Part shown: piece by piece, positions 47,890-56,611 of the stretch
Layout: each line of letters opens with the position of its first letter
Position numbering within the stretch: the stretch's first letter is position 1
Assembly: GCA_022843905.1 (NCBI GenBank)
Contig: JALHMT010000001.1
Location: forward strand, 62,001 to 126,000
Reading direction: 5' to 3'
Origin: Rubrivivax sp.
Lineage (GTDB): Bacteria > Pseudomonadota > Gammaproteobacteria > Burkholderiales > Burkholderiaceae_C
Length of the DNA: 64,000 nt
The notes under the pieces: model-generated
What the model saw: only the letters and a program-made list of their open reading frames with translations
Told to the model about the DNA's origin: nothing
Databases searched by the model: none
Made by a program: the position numbers and the translations under genes

Positions 47890-49044
47890 GTGTCCAACGA
47901 CGCTCCCGCCGCACGCCCTCGAGGACTCGACTGCCCCGCCTGCGGCGGTGGTGTGCAGCGCGTGCCGCGCCTGCCCGAAGACCGCCTGCCGGGCGCGCCG
48001 CCTTCCTTGCGCCGCTTCCGCTGCCTGCAGGCCGTCTGCGGCTGGGAAGGCCTCATCGAGAGGTCCGGCAACGCAAGGCTGCGGTCGCCACTGGAGCCCG
48101 GCTTCGATCTCGACGTCGACCCGTCTTCGCCCTTCGGACCCGCCGGCAAGCCGCAGGTGGACCTGCTGCCGCCCGAACACACGGCGCTGGCGCAGGATCG
48201 CGCGCCGCGCCCCGGGCTCGTGACGCGCAAGCCGCGCAGCCGGCGGCGCGGGGCGCTGCACCTGCTGGGCCTGGGCATGGCGTTGTCGGCACTGGCCCTG
48301 CTTCGATCGCCGGACACGCCCGGGCCGCTGGCACAGCTCGGTCGCGGCCTTCAAGGCGTGCCGCTGGGGCAGAGCCACGACGGCGAGGAACTGCCTGCAG
48401 GCCACCCGTGGAAGCTGCAGACCGTGGCCTCGGCGGCACACGTGGCGCTTGGCGAGTCGCCCTTGAGCCTGCGCCGCCATTGCCGCTGGGGCGAGCCCGG
48501 GCGCAGCCCCTACCGCGGCACGGTCGAACAGGCGCTGGCCGCGGCGCGCGTGCCACCGGCCGTGGCGCAGCAGCTGGCGCTGAAGATCAAGGCACGGCAG
48601 CCGGTCGAGCGCCTGGTGATCGACAACCGGTCGGTGCGCAGCGCGCAGGGTGGCGCCCGCGTCTACGCCGCCCAGGGCATCGCGATGGCCTTCGGCACCA
48701 CGATGTGCCTGGGCACGCGCGTGCACTTCAAGCCCGGCCACCAGGAGGCGGCCGACCTGTACGAGGTCGCCGACGGCAACGGCCGCCGCACGGCCGTGAT
48801 GGTGCCCGACGTGTGCGGCAACGTCTCGGTGCTCAGTGCCGCCGAGGACACCGGGGGCAGCGACCTGCTGCAGGCGCTGCGCGCCGGCGGGCTGGCCGTG
48901 GGCGATGACGGGAGGCTGGCTTACGCCGCAGCCGACAGCGTGCCGCGCGCCTTGCCCCAGCCCGGGACCGCAGGCCTGGTGCTGGCGGGCCTCCTGGCCG
49001 CCGGGGTGGTTCGGCGCTGGCGCGCGCGCCGAACGGGGCCCTGA
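47890..49044 (+). CDS. Zinc-ribbon membrane protein with PEP-CTERM-like tail
   Basis: 384 residues from a GTG. N-terminal four-cysteine ribbon (CPAC at 15-18; C45 and C50 near VCGWEG), a membrane helix at ~121-137 after a basic cluster (KPRSRRRG), a ~210-residue domain with VMVPDVCGNVSVL, and a C-terminal LPQPGTAGLVLAGLLAAG helix followed by RRWRARR. The tail matches the PEP-CTERM plan but with P-Q-P in place of P-E-P. Divergent from paralogue B. The middle domain is unrecognised. Possibly a regulator-anchored substrate of exosortase B. Confidence 0.65.
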   Translation: MSNDAPAARPRGLDCPACGGGVQRVPRLPEDRLPGAPPSLRRFRCLQAVCGWEGLIERSGNARLRSPLEPGFDLDVDPSSPFGPAGKPQVDLLPPEHTALAQDRAPRPGLVTRKPRSRRRGALHLLGLGMALSALALLRSPDTPGPLAQLGRGLQGVPLGQSHDGEELPAGHPWKLQTVASAAHVALGESPLSLRRHCRWGEPGRSPYRGTVEQALAAARVPPAVAQQLALKIKARQPVERLVIDNRSVRSAQGGARVYAAQGIAMAFGTTMCLGTRVHFKPGHQEAADLYEVADGNGRRTAVMVPDVCGNVSVLSAAEDTGGSDLLQALRAGGLAVGDDGRLAYAAADSVPRALPQPGTAGLVLAGLLAAGVVRRWRARRTGP

Positions 49045-49216
49045 GCCCTTCAGCGAGGTGAACGGATCGCCGCGGTCGTGACGTCGTTCACGCCGACGCG
49101 GCTCGCCCGTCGCTTCAGGTCTCAAGTCGCGCTGCCGCGCGTCGATGGACGAAGGGCACGCAGGGGAAGGTCCGTCCGGACCGCCCCCGATGCTGCCTGA
49201 ACCGAAACGATCGCAC

Positions 49217-51559
49217 ATGCAGAACAAGCGCCGAACGCTCCGTCACTTCCTCGTTTCGGTCACTGCCTTCGTGGCGCTCGCTGCCCCGCTTCAGGCGGTG
49301 CACGCGCAGGCCGCGCCGTCGCCCAAGATCGCGTCCGACCTGCGGGCAGTGGTGGCGCCCGGGTCGACGTCCGCCGGCGGCGTGCCCTGGGCGAAGTCGC
49401 TCGGCGGCGTACTGCACGTCAAGGTGCTGATCAACGCGGCGAGCAGCGACGCTGCCCTGACCTCGCTGCGCGCCGACATCCTGCGGCGCGGCGGCTCGGT
49501 CTTCTACAACTACATCTCGGTGCGGGCGCTGTCGGCCCTGGTGCCGGCCTCGGCGCTGGAGCCGCTGGCCGCGCGGGCCGATGTGCTGGGGATCTCGCCC
49601 AACCGCGTGGTCACGCGCCATGCCAGCCTGTTGCAGGACGGCACCGGGGCTGCGGCGGTGCTGCCGGCGGCCGTGGGTGGCCGGTCCGTCACCGGCTTCG
49701 ACGGCACGGGCGTGGGCATCGCGGTGCTCGACTCTGGCATCGACTGGCGCCACCAGCACACCTGGGACGCCGCCGGCAAGACACGTGTGCGCGCGCTGGT
49801 CGACTTCGCCGCGTGGAGCCGCTTCGGGCCGCTGGCGGGCTGGCCGAAGGGGCTGGATTACTCGCCGTCGTTGAAGGAGAGCATCGACGGCACGAAGTAC
49901 AAGCACGGCAACAAGAAGCTGGTCCCCATCACCACCGATCCCGACCCGCACGGCCACGGCACTCACGTCGCCGGCGTCGCCGCGGGGCGCGGCGCCTACC
50001 AGTCGCCCGAGTCGGGCGGCATCGCGCCGAATGCCGACCTGTACGACGTTCGTGTGCTCGACGAGCGCGGCATCGGCAACGCGGCCGACGTGCTGGCCGG
50101 CATCGACTGGGTGATCCAGCGCGCGCGGCTGGCCAACATCCGAGTCGTCAACCTGAGCCTGGGCGCCAGCTCGGCCGACAGCTTCCTGGTCGATCCGCTG
50201 GCGCGCGCGGCACGCAGCGCCACCGCTGCCGGGTTGGTGGTGGTGGCGGCGGCCGGCAACGGCGGCCGCAACGCCGCCGGGCAGACGGTCTTCGGCAGCA
50301 TCGCATCGCCGGGCCACGAGCCGTCGGTCATCACGGTGGGCGCGGCCAACATGTTCGGCACCGCCGTGCGCGGCGACGATGCCGTGACGCGCTTCAGCGC
50401 GCGCGGCCCCACGCGCGGCAGCATGGCCACGGCCAACGGCAAGCGCTGGGTCGACGACCTCGTCAAGCCCGATCTCGTGGCGCCCGGCAACCGCGTGGTC
50501 TCTGCGCTGGGCGCCAGCCGCGACGAGACCCTGGCGGGCTGGAACCTGCTGGCCCGCACCTACCCGCAGCTCACGCAGGTGCCTGGCGCCACGCAGACCC
50601 CGCGCCGCACGCTGATGGAGCTGAGCGGCACCTCGGTGGCAGCGCCTGCCGTGGCCGGTGCCGCGGCGCTACTGCTGCAGGCCAATCCGGGGCTCACGCC
50701 GCCGCTGGTCAAGGCCATCCTGCAGTACAGCGCGCAGCCGCTGGCCCAGGGCGGGCTCATCGAGCAAGGCACCGGCCTGTTGAACGTCGAAGGCGCGCTG
50801 CGCCTGGCCCAGGCGCTGCGCACCGACCTGTCGGCCGCACTGGCCGCCGGCACGCTCAAGCCTGGCGACAACCTGCTGGCACCGGGCAAGGCACTGCCTT
50901 CGCCCTCGTCCACCCTGCAGGGGCAGGCCGTGCCGTGGAGCCGCATGGTGCTGGCCGGTGGCACGCGGCTCTTCGGTGGCGAGGCGCTGTTCAGGCGCTG
51001 GCAGCCGGTGTACGACCCGTCGTTGACCTGGGCGCGCGAGCTGGTGCTGCGCAGTACCGTCAGCTACCAGCCGGCCGTCCAGGGGCTGGGCGCGAACCTC
51101 GTGCCGCAGACCATCGTCGAACGCCCGGCCGCGCTGCAGCCTCTGGTGACCGCTGACGTGCGGCTGCTCGACGCCGTGGCGCTCAGCGTGCAGGGCGCCT
51201 CGCAAGCGCTCACCACGCCCGTAGCCACGCTGGCCGCGCGTGCCGCCGGCGGCGCTGGCCTGACGCTGAAGCTGGGCTTCAGCGGCGGTGGCGGCAGCCT
51301 GCGTGCCGAAGGCTTCGTGCTGACCGAAGGCTTCGTGCTGACCGAAGGCTTCGTATTGACCGAAGGTTTCGTGCTCACCGAGGGCTTCGTGCTGACCGAA
51401 GGCTTCGTGCTCACCGAGGGCTTCGTATTGACCGAAGGCTTCGTGCTCACCGAGGGCTTCGTGCTGACCGAAGGCTTCGTGCTCACCGAGGGATTCGTGC
51501 TGACCGAATCGCTGGCCGATCCGGCCGCGGCGCACGACCGCAGCTTCCTCGGCGACTGA
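49217..51559 (+). CDS. Secreted S8 subtilisin-like peptidase with C-terminal EGFVLT repeats
   Basis: 780 residues. Sec signal MQNKRRTLRHFLVSVTAFVA cut near VHAQ. A propeptide-like region is followed by the catalytic domain with Asp172 (AVLDSGIDW), His247 (HGHGTHVAG) and Ser473 (ELSGTSVAAP), all intact. A beta-rich domain leads to 11 exact EGFVLT hexapeptides (residues ~698-763) and a short tail. The ATG at 49217 is chosen because it starts the signal peptide; an upstream in-frame start exists. Role unknown; extracellular processing of surface proteins is plausible given the neighbours. Confidence 0.9.
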   Translation: MQNKRRTLRHFLVSVTAFVALAAPLQAVHAQAAPSPKIASDLRAVVAPGSTSAGGVPWAKSLGGVLHVKVLINAASSDAALTSLRADILRRGGSVFYNYISVRALSALVPASALEPLAARADVLGISPNRVVTRHASLLQDGTGAAAVLPAAVGGRSVTGFDGTGVGIAVLDSGIDWRHQHTWDAAGKTRVRALVDFAAWSRFGPLAGWPKGLDYSPSLKESIDGTKYKHGNKKLVPITTDPDPHGHGTHVAGVAAGRGAYQSPESGGIAPNADLYDVRVLDERGIGNAADVLAGIDWVIQRARLANIRVVNLSLGASSADSFLVDPLARAARSATAAGLVVVAAAGNGGRNAAGQTVFGSIASPGHEPSVITVGAANMFGTAVRGDDAVTRFSARGPTRGSMATANGKRWVDDLVKPDLVAPGNRVVSALGASRDETLAGWNLLARTYPQLTQVPGATQTPRRTLMELSGTSVAAPAVAGAAALLLQANPGLTPPLVKAILQYSAQPLAQGGLIEQGTGLLNVEGALRLAQALRTDLSAALAAGTLKPGDNLLAPGKALPSPSSTLQGQAVPWSRMVLAGGTRLFGGEALFRRWQPVYDPSLTWARELVLRSTVSYQPAVQGLGANLVPQTIVERPAALQPLVTADVRLLDAVALSVQGASQALTTPVATLAARAAGGAGLTLKLGFSGGGGSLRAEGFVLTEGFVLTEGFVLTEGFVLTEGFVLTEGFVLTEGFVLTEGFVLTEGFVLTEGFVLTEGFVLTESLADPAAAHDRSFLGD
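51308..51505 (+). repeat. 11 x 18-bp coding tandem repeat (EGFVLT)
   Basis: Eleven head-to-tail units of GAAGGCTTCGTGCTGACC type. All base differences are synonymous, so all 11 hexapeptides are identical. Units 4-11 alternate between a form ending CTCACC and a form starting GAG, giving a 36-bp higher-order unit repeated four times. Confidence 0.98.
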
Positions 51560-51681
51560 AGCGGCTCCCCGGAGGCGCGACGCGCGCCGCCGGGATCCGG
51601 CCTGCGAGCGGGCGGCCCGCGCCGCGCGGGGAGCTTGCGCAGCAGGGGTGAACACAGGCGTGACTTCTCACGCCGCGTTCG

Positions 51682-51713
51682 TTCAGCCGGCAGCTGAAAC
51701 GGCCGATATGGCC
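51682..51713. promoter_or_regulatory. Palindromes upstream of the GGDEF-EAL gene
   Basis: TTCAGC-CGGCA-GCTGAA (51682-51698) is a perfect interrupted palindrome and GGCC-GATAT-GGCC (51701-51713) a second one. They lie 56-87 bp before the start codon. An additional hairpin (GGCGTGA-CTTC-TCACGCC, 51657-51674) may terminate the protease transcript. Operator function is a guess from position. Confidence 0.35.
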
Positions 51714-51768
51714 TGAGCAGCTTCAAGCCGTCGAGCCTCCCCTTGCGCCCTCTCTCTTCCAGGCCTTC

Positions 51769-54288
51769 ATGAACCCCGGCCCCGATCCGTCGGCAGACCG
51801 GCTCAAGCCATGGGAGGCTTTCCGCCAGGCCCACCTGCACGACTACCCGCCGTCGGCCCTGGCGGCCTGGTGCGCGCTCACCCTGTCGGGCCTGCTGGCG
51901 CTGGCGTGGGCGCTGCGCGAGGTGGCCGCCATGCCTGTCGACCAGATGCCGGCGGTGGTCGCGGCGCTGGTGCTGGCCGGCCTGGCCTCGATGTTTTCGG
52001 TGCGACTGCCGCGCACCTCCTACACGCTGAGCGTGTCGGACGTGTTCATTCTCACCGCGCTGGCCACGCTGGGCCCGGCGGTGGCCACGCTGGCCGTGGG
52101 CGTGGAGTCCGCCGCGGCCACGCTGCGCAACTCCAAGCGCTGGAGCAGCCGCATCAGCAGCCCGGCTGCCGCCATGGCCGCGATGGTGGTCGGCGGTGCC
52201 GCCTACGTGCTGCTGCGCGACCAGATGGTCGCCACCGGGGTGACTCCGGAGATCGCCGTGCTCGGCGCGCTGTGCCTGGCAGCACCCGTGCCCTTCCTGC
52301 TCACCACGCTGCCGCTGATGAGCATGCTGGCCTTGAAGCGGGGGGCCGCCATGCAACCCCTGGCCTGGCTGGCCGACACCTCGTGGATGGCGGCCGCCTA
52401 TCTGGGGTCGGCGCTGGCCGCGGGCATGGTGCACCTGAACGCGGTGCGCTTCGGCAGCGCGGTGATCGGGATCGCGGCGACCGCGGTGCTGGCCCTGGTC
52501 ATGCTGGTACGGCTGACGGTGAACCGCCAGGAGGCCGATCGTCTGCGCCAGGACCAGCACATCTCGGAAGCCCGGCGCGAGGCCGAGCTGAGCCAGCAGC
52601 GCTTCACGGCCGCCTTCACCCACGCCGCCATCGGCATGGTCATCGTGCGCGCCGACGACAGCATCCTCCAGATCAACCAGGCGCTGTGCACCCTCCTGCG
52701 CTGCCCGGCCGAATCCCTGCTCGGCCGGCCCTTCCAGAGCCTGCTGCATGCCGGCGACGTGGCGCTGTTCCGCCGCCATGCCGAGCCGCTGCAGGCCCGG
52801 CCGGAAGACGCCTTCTCCATCGAACTGCGGCTGCGGCGCGAAGGGAACGAGGACCTGTGGGTGGCGGTGCACTGCAGCCGCTACGACGACCCGGCCGGGC
52901 ACGGGCCCTGCCTGATCTACCAGCTGCACGACATCACCTCGCGCTACCTGGCCGAGACCCGGCTGCAGCACATCGCCTACCACGACGGGCTCACCGATCT
53001 GGCGAACCGCCACTGCTTCCACGAGCGGCTGGCCGCGGCGGTGGAAGCCTCGCGCACCGACGCCGACCGCCGCTTCGCGGTGCTGTTCCTCGACCTCGAC
53101 CGCTTCAAGGTCGTCAACGACAGCCTGGGGCACCATGCCGGCAACCAGATGCTGCGCGACGTGGCCGACCGACTGCGGGGCGCGGTGCGCCCGCAGGACC
53201 TGGTGGCGCGGCTGGGTGGCGACGAGTTCGCGGTGCTGCTGGAGTCTCTGCACGACCCCGAACTCGGCCTGCGGCTGGCGCACCGCGTGCTGGCTGCCCT
53301 GAGCCAGCCGCTGTCGGTGACGGGCACCGAGGTCGTGCCCGGCGCCAGCGTCGGCATCACCTTCAGCGACCTGGGATACCGCACGGTGGACGAGGTGCTG
53401 CGTGACGCCGACCTCGCGATGTACGAGGCCAAGTCGCAGGGGCGCGGCCGCGTGGCGCTTTTCGACGGGTCGATGCACGAGAAGGTGTCTCAGAAGCTCG
53501 CGCTCGAAAGCGATCTGCGACGCGCCATCGGCGAGGGACAGCTCAGCCTGAGCTACCAGCCGCTCTACGAACTGGAGCCGGTGCGCCTGATCGGTTTCGA
53601 GGCGCTGGCGCGCTGGGTGCACCCGCAGCGGGGCGCGGTCAGTCCGGCGGTCTTCATCGCCCTGGCCGAGGAGAGCGGCCACATCGACGCGCTGACCGAC
53701 TGGGTCATCGACCAGTCCTGCGGCGCCCTGGCGGCGTGGCAGAAGCGCTGGCCCGGGTGTGAACACCTGGGCATGCACGTCAACATCTCCACACGCGACC
53801 TCGGCCGCGCGGGCCTGCCCGACAGTGTTCGCGCCATGCTGCAGCGGCACGGTATTCGGCGCGGCGCGTTGACACTGGAGATCACCGAGACCACGCTGAT
53901 GGGGCGGCTCGACACCGCGCTGCACACCATGGGCGAACTGCGCGACGCCGGTGTCGGCTTCTCGATCGACGATTTCGGCACCGGCTACTCGTCGCTGGCC
54001 TACCTCAGCGTGCTGCCGATCGACAGCCTGAAGATCGACCGCTCGTTCGTGATGGGCCTGCACGACCAGCCGCAGAACGTGGAGATCGTGCGCGCCGTGG
54101 CCACGCTGGGCAAGTCGCTGGGCCGCAGCGTGATCGCCGAGGGCATCGAGACCGCGGAGCAGCTCGCCACCCTGCGGCAACTCGGCGTGCGGATCGGCCA
54201 GGGCTACCTGCTGTCGCGGCCGCTGACCGACCCGCAGGTGCAGGACCTCCTGGCCGTCAGCGGCATCATGGCCGGCGTGCCGGCCTGA
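51769..54288 (+). CDS. Membrane PAS-GGDEF-EAL c-di-GMP signalling protein
   Basis: 839 residues. About six N-terminal membrane helices (to ~residue 250) with SDVFILTALATLGPAVATLAVG, a PAS domain (~275-395, FTHAAIGMVIVRAD), a GGDEF domain with intact GGDEF at 483-487 and an EAL domain with E611-A612-L613 and DDFGTGYSSL. Both the synthase and phosphodiesterase signatures look competent, so net activity cannot be told. The expected RxxD inhibitory site upstream of GGDEF is not obvious. Its position between a surface protease and the MSHA cluster fits control of attachment. Confidence 0.93.
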   Translation: MNPGPDPSADRLKPWEAFRQAHLHDYPPSALAAWCALTLSGLLALAWALREVAAMPVDQMPAVVAALVLAGLASMFSVRLPRTSYTLSVSDVFILTALATLGPAVATLAVGVESAAATLRNSKRWSSRISSPAAAMAAMVVGGAAYVLLRDQMVATGVTPEIAVLGALCLAAPVPFLLTTLPLMSMLALKRGAAMQPLAWLADTSWMAAAYLGSALAAGMVHLNAVRFGSAVIGIAATAVLALVMLVRLTVNRQEADRLRQDQHISEARREAELSQQRFTAAFTHAAIGMVIVRADDSILQINQALCTLLRCPAESLLGRPFQSLLHAGDVALFRRHAEPLQARPEDAFSIELRLRREGNEDLWVAVHCSRYDDPAGHGPCLIYQLHDITSRYLAETRLQHIAYHDGLTDLANRHCFHERLAAAVEASRTDADRRFAVLFLDLDRFKVVNDSLGHHAGNQMLRDVADRLRGAVRPQDLVARLGGDEFAVLLESLHDPELGLRLAHRVLAALSQPLSVTGTEVVPGASVGITFSDLGYRTVDEVLRDADLAMYEAKSQGRGRVALFDGSMHEKVSQKLALESDLRRAIGEGQLSLSYQPLYELEPVRLIGFEALARWVHPQRGAVSPAVFIALAEESGHIDALTDWVIDQSCGALAAWQKRWPGCEHLGMHVNISTRDLGRAGLPDSVRAMLQRHGIRRGALTLEITETTLMGRLDTALHTMGELRDAGVGFSIDDFGTGYSSLAYLSVLPIDSLKIDRSFVMGLHDQPQNVEIVRAVATLGKSLGRSVIAEGIETAEQLATLRQLGVRIGQGYLLSRPLTDPQVQDLLAVSGIMAGVPA

Positions 54289-54314
54289 GGCTGCTCAAGG
54301 GCCCTTCGACCGGG

Positions 54315-56057
54315 TCACTTCGGCGCCGTGGCCGGCCGCTGGGCCTCGGTCCACTCGAGCAGGCGTGACAGCGCGTCGCGGCGCAGTTCGGCGTCTTCCT
54401 TGCTGGGGTCGATGATGGTGGGCTTGAGCAGGATCACCAGCTCGCGCTTCTCCGACAGGCGATTGCTCTGGCCGCCCAGCAGCTTGCGCAGGACGGTGCC
54501 TTCGGCGCCGGGAATGCCGGAGTCGGAACTCATCGAGGTCTGCCGCATCAGGCCGCCGATGGCGATGATGTGGCCGTCCTTGGCGCGCACCACGGCATCG
54601 GTCTCGTTGATGTCGCTGGACGCCAGCGGCAGCGAGTAGGTGCCCTGGGTGCCCAGGTTCAGCACCTTGTTGCGCTCGGTCACGCTGCTCACCGCCGGGT
54701 GGATGTGCAGCGTGATGAAGCCTTCGGCGTTGATGTTGGGCGTGACATCCAGCGAGATGCCGCTGAAGAAGGGCTGCACGCTGATGTTGGGCGTGGTGGC
54801 CGTGCTGTTGCCCACCGCCGTGGTGGTGGTGCTGATGTTGGTGACGAAGAAGTCGTCGGTGCCCACCTTCAGCACCGCCTTCTGGTTGTTCATGGTGGCG
54901 ATGCGCGGGCTGGACAGCACCTGCGTGTTGCCCTGCGTACCCAGGAACTCCAGCACGGCGGCGAAGTTGCTGGTCTGGAAGGCCAGGCCCAGCAGCGCGC
55001 CGGCATTGCTGGCCGCCGCTTCCAGCGCACCGCCGGGCGTGATGTTGATGAGGCCGCCGGCCATCGCGCCGGTGGGCGAGACCACCCCGCCCGGCGCCAC
55101 CATGCCGCCGGTGGCGCGCGTGGTCAGGCCGGCCTTGAAGGCCGCCCAGTTGATGCCGGTGCGCTCGCTGTCGCGCAGCTGCACTTCCACCACCTTGGCT
55201 TCCAGCATGACCTGACGCTGCACGTTGGCGCGTGCCGACTCCAGGTAGTCGTTGACCGATCGCATCTCGTGCGGCAGTGCGCGAACGAGGATGTTGCCCG
55301 TCTGCGGCGAGACGACGACCTGGCGGCCGTCCTTCTCGCCCACCAGCAGCTTGATGCTGGCCTCGATCTCGCTCCACAGGTCGTTGCGCTGCGAGGTCGT
55401 GATGCGGCTGGACTCCGGGCCGGCAGAGCCGCCGCCGTTGCCGCCGCCGGTGGGCGGGTTGCCGCCGTTGCCGTTGCTGCTGCCGCCGCCCCCGGCGCCG
55501 GTGATGGAGCCGCTGACCACGCGCAGGTCGCTGCGACCGGTGCGGTTGAAGCTGGGGTAGTCGACGGTGAAGATGCGCGTCTGCATCTGCGCCGGACTCA
55601 CCAGGATGTGGCGGCCGATGACCTTGTACTCGAGCTTGTGCAGTTCACGCAGCAGCTCCAGCGCCTCGCGCAGGGTGACGTCCTTCAGCGTCACGCTGAG
55701 AGGGCCCTTGATGGCCGGGTCGACCGCCACCGACAGCGGCGTTTCGTTGAGCAGGGCCATGAACAGCACTTCGGGCGAGGTGTTGTTCAGCACCAGCGAG
55801 AAGCGGCGCTCGGTCTTGGCCGGCGGGGCGGCGATGGCCAGCTCGTCGCGTGGCGCCGGGCGCGCGGCCTCGGCCGGCGGCGGGACGCTGGCCGCGGGCG
55901 CGGCGGCCGTCTCCAGCGCCTGGCGCACGGCCGGCATCAGAGGCTCCGAGAGCGGCGCGACGGGGGTCGTGGAGCAGCCGCTGGCCAGCGTGCCGGCCAG
56001 GATCAGCAGCAGCAAGGGCTGCAGCGGGAAGGCGGTCGGGGCCTGACGTCGGTTCAT
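54315..56057 (-). CDS. mshL: MSHA-type pilus secretin
   Basis: 580 residues. Lipoprotein signal (ILAGTLASGC), an STN/N0-type domain (PLSVAVDPAIKGPLSVTLKDVTLREAL), a Gly/Asn-rich insert (about 190-225), N1-like domain and the secretin core ending VRAKDGHIIAIGGLM and ELVILLKPTII. It forms the outer-membrane pore for the pilus. MshL is favoured over PilQ because of the mshI-J-K neighbours. Last gene of the - strand group; it converges with the GGDEF-EAL gene. Confidence 0.93.
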   Translation of the reverse strand: MNRRQAPTAFPLQPLLLLILAGTLASGCSTTPVAPLSEPLMPAVRQALETAAAPAASVPPPAEAARPAPRDELAIAAPPAKTERRFSLVLNNTSPEVLFMALLNETPLSVAVDPAIKGPLSVTLKDVTLREALELLRELHKLEYKVIGRHILVSPAQMQTRIFTVDYPSFNRTGRSDLRVVSGSITGAGGGGSSNGNGGNPPTGGGNGGGSAGPESSRITTSQRNDLWSEIEASIKLLVGEKDGRQVVVSPQTGNILVRALPHEMRSVNDYLESARANVQRQVMLEAKVVEVQLRDSERTGINWAAFKAGLTTRATGGMVAPGGVVSPTGAMAGGLINITPGGALEAAASNAGALLGLAFQTSNFAAVLEFLGTQGNTQVLSSPRIATMNNQKAVLKVGTDDFFVTNISTTTTAVGNSTATTPNISVQPFFSGISLDVTPNINAEGFITLHIHPAVSSVTERNKVLNLGTQGTYSLPLASSDINETDAVVRAKDGHIIAIGGLMRQTSMSSDSGIPGAEGTVLRKLLGGQSNRLSEKRELVILLKPTIIDPSKEDAELRRDALSRLLEWTEAQRPATAPK

Positions 56058-56611
56058 GGAGATGGGCCCTCGGGCGAATGGATGTTCAGCGGCAGGCCCT
56101 GGCGCATCGGCGCGCGGGGCGATCGACCCGAGAGCGGGCCGGCCGGTGTGGCGAGCCGTACCGACGCTCCTCTGGCCGGGGCGGACCTGGCGGTCTCCGT
56201 CGTGGCGGAGGCCACGGCGTCCACCACGGCTCCGCCGCTGGCCACCAAGGGCGGCAGCAGATGCAGCAGCGTGCGCGACTTGCCGGCGCTCAGTTCGACG
56301 CTGTTGAGTTCGATGCGTTGCACCACGGCGTCCTGCACGGTGTCGCCCTCGGCCAGCCAGCGTTCGCCGATGAGCGCCTGACGGCGGCCCTGGCTGTCCT
56401 CGCGGATCGCCACCAGGCGACCGATGTCCTTGGCGCGGTCCGGGGGTGCGGCCTCGCGTCGCTGCAACGGCGCTGCGGCCGGACCGGCCGGCACGGGCGC
56501 CGACGAGGCCGCGGCAGCCGGCGGCGCCAGCGGACGCATCGGGTCGGCGTGCCCCGGTGCCGTGACCGTGCCGGCCAGCAGCAGCAGCGCTGTGAGCGGC
56601 AGCCTTGTCAC
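56054..56611 (-). CDS. mshK: MSHA biogenesis protein MshK-like
   Basis: 185 residues from a GTG overlapping the mshJ stop by 4 bp. Signal peptide LPLTALLLLAGTVTAPGHA, then DPMRPLAPP, the D-P-x-R-P start common in MshK/PilP-like proteins, then a small domain with LIGERWLAEGDTV. Its C-terminal ~60 residues are low-complexity. Periplasmic connector between the inner-membrane complex and the secretin. Confidence 0.8.
   Translation of the reverse strand: MTRLPLTALLLLAGTVTAPGHADPMRPLAPPAAAASSAPVPAGPAAAPLQRREAAPPDRAKDIGRLVAIREDSQGRRQALIGERWLAEGDTVQDAVVQRIELNSVELSAGKSRTLLHLLPPLVASGGAVVDAVASATTETARSAPARGASVRLATPAGPLSGRSPRAPMRQGLPLNIHSPEGPSP

Noticed and set aside
43798..47890. Possible insertion sequence causing the lipoprotein duplication
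   Set aside because: No transposase gene, terminal inverted repeats or target-site duplication were seen around the two copies.
51308..51505. Regular 18-bp tandem array that could be taken for a CRISPR or a minisatellite
   Set aside because: There are no spacers and the array is in frame inside the subtilase, with only synonymous changes. It is a coding repeat.
54315..56057. Secretin read as type IVa PilQ or type II GspD
   Set aside because: The small mshI/PilN/mshJ/mshK genes upstream, the MshQ-like gene and the protein length fit MshL better; no AMIN domains were recognised.
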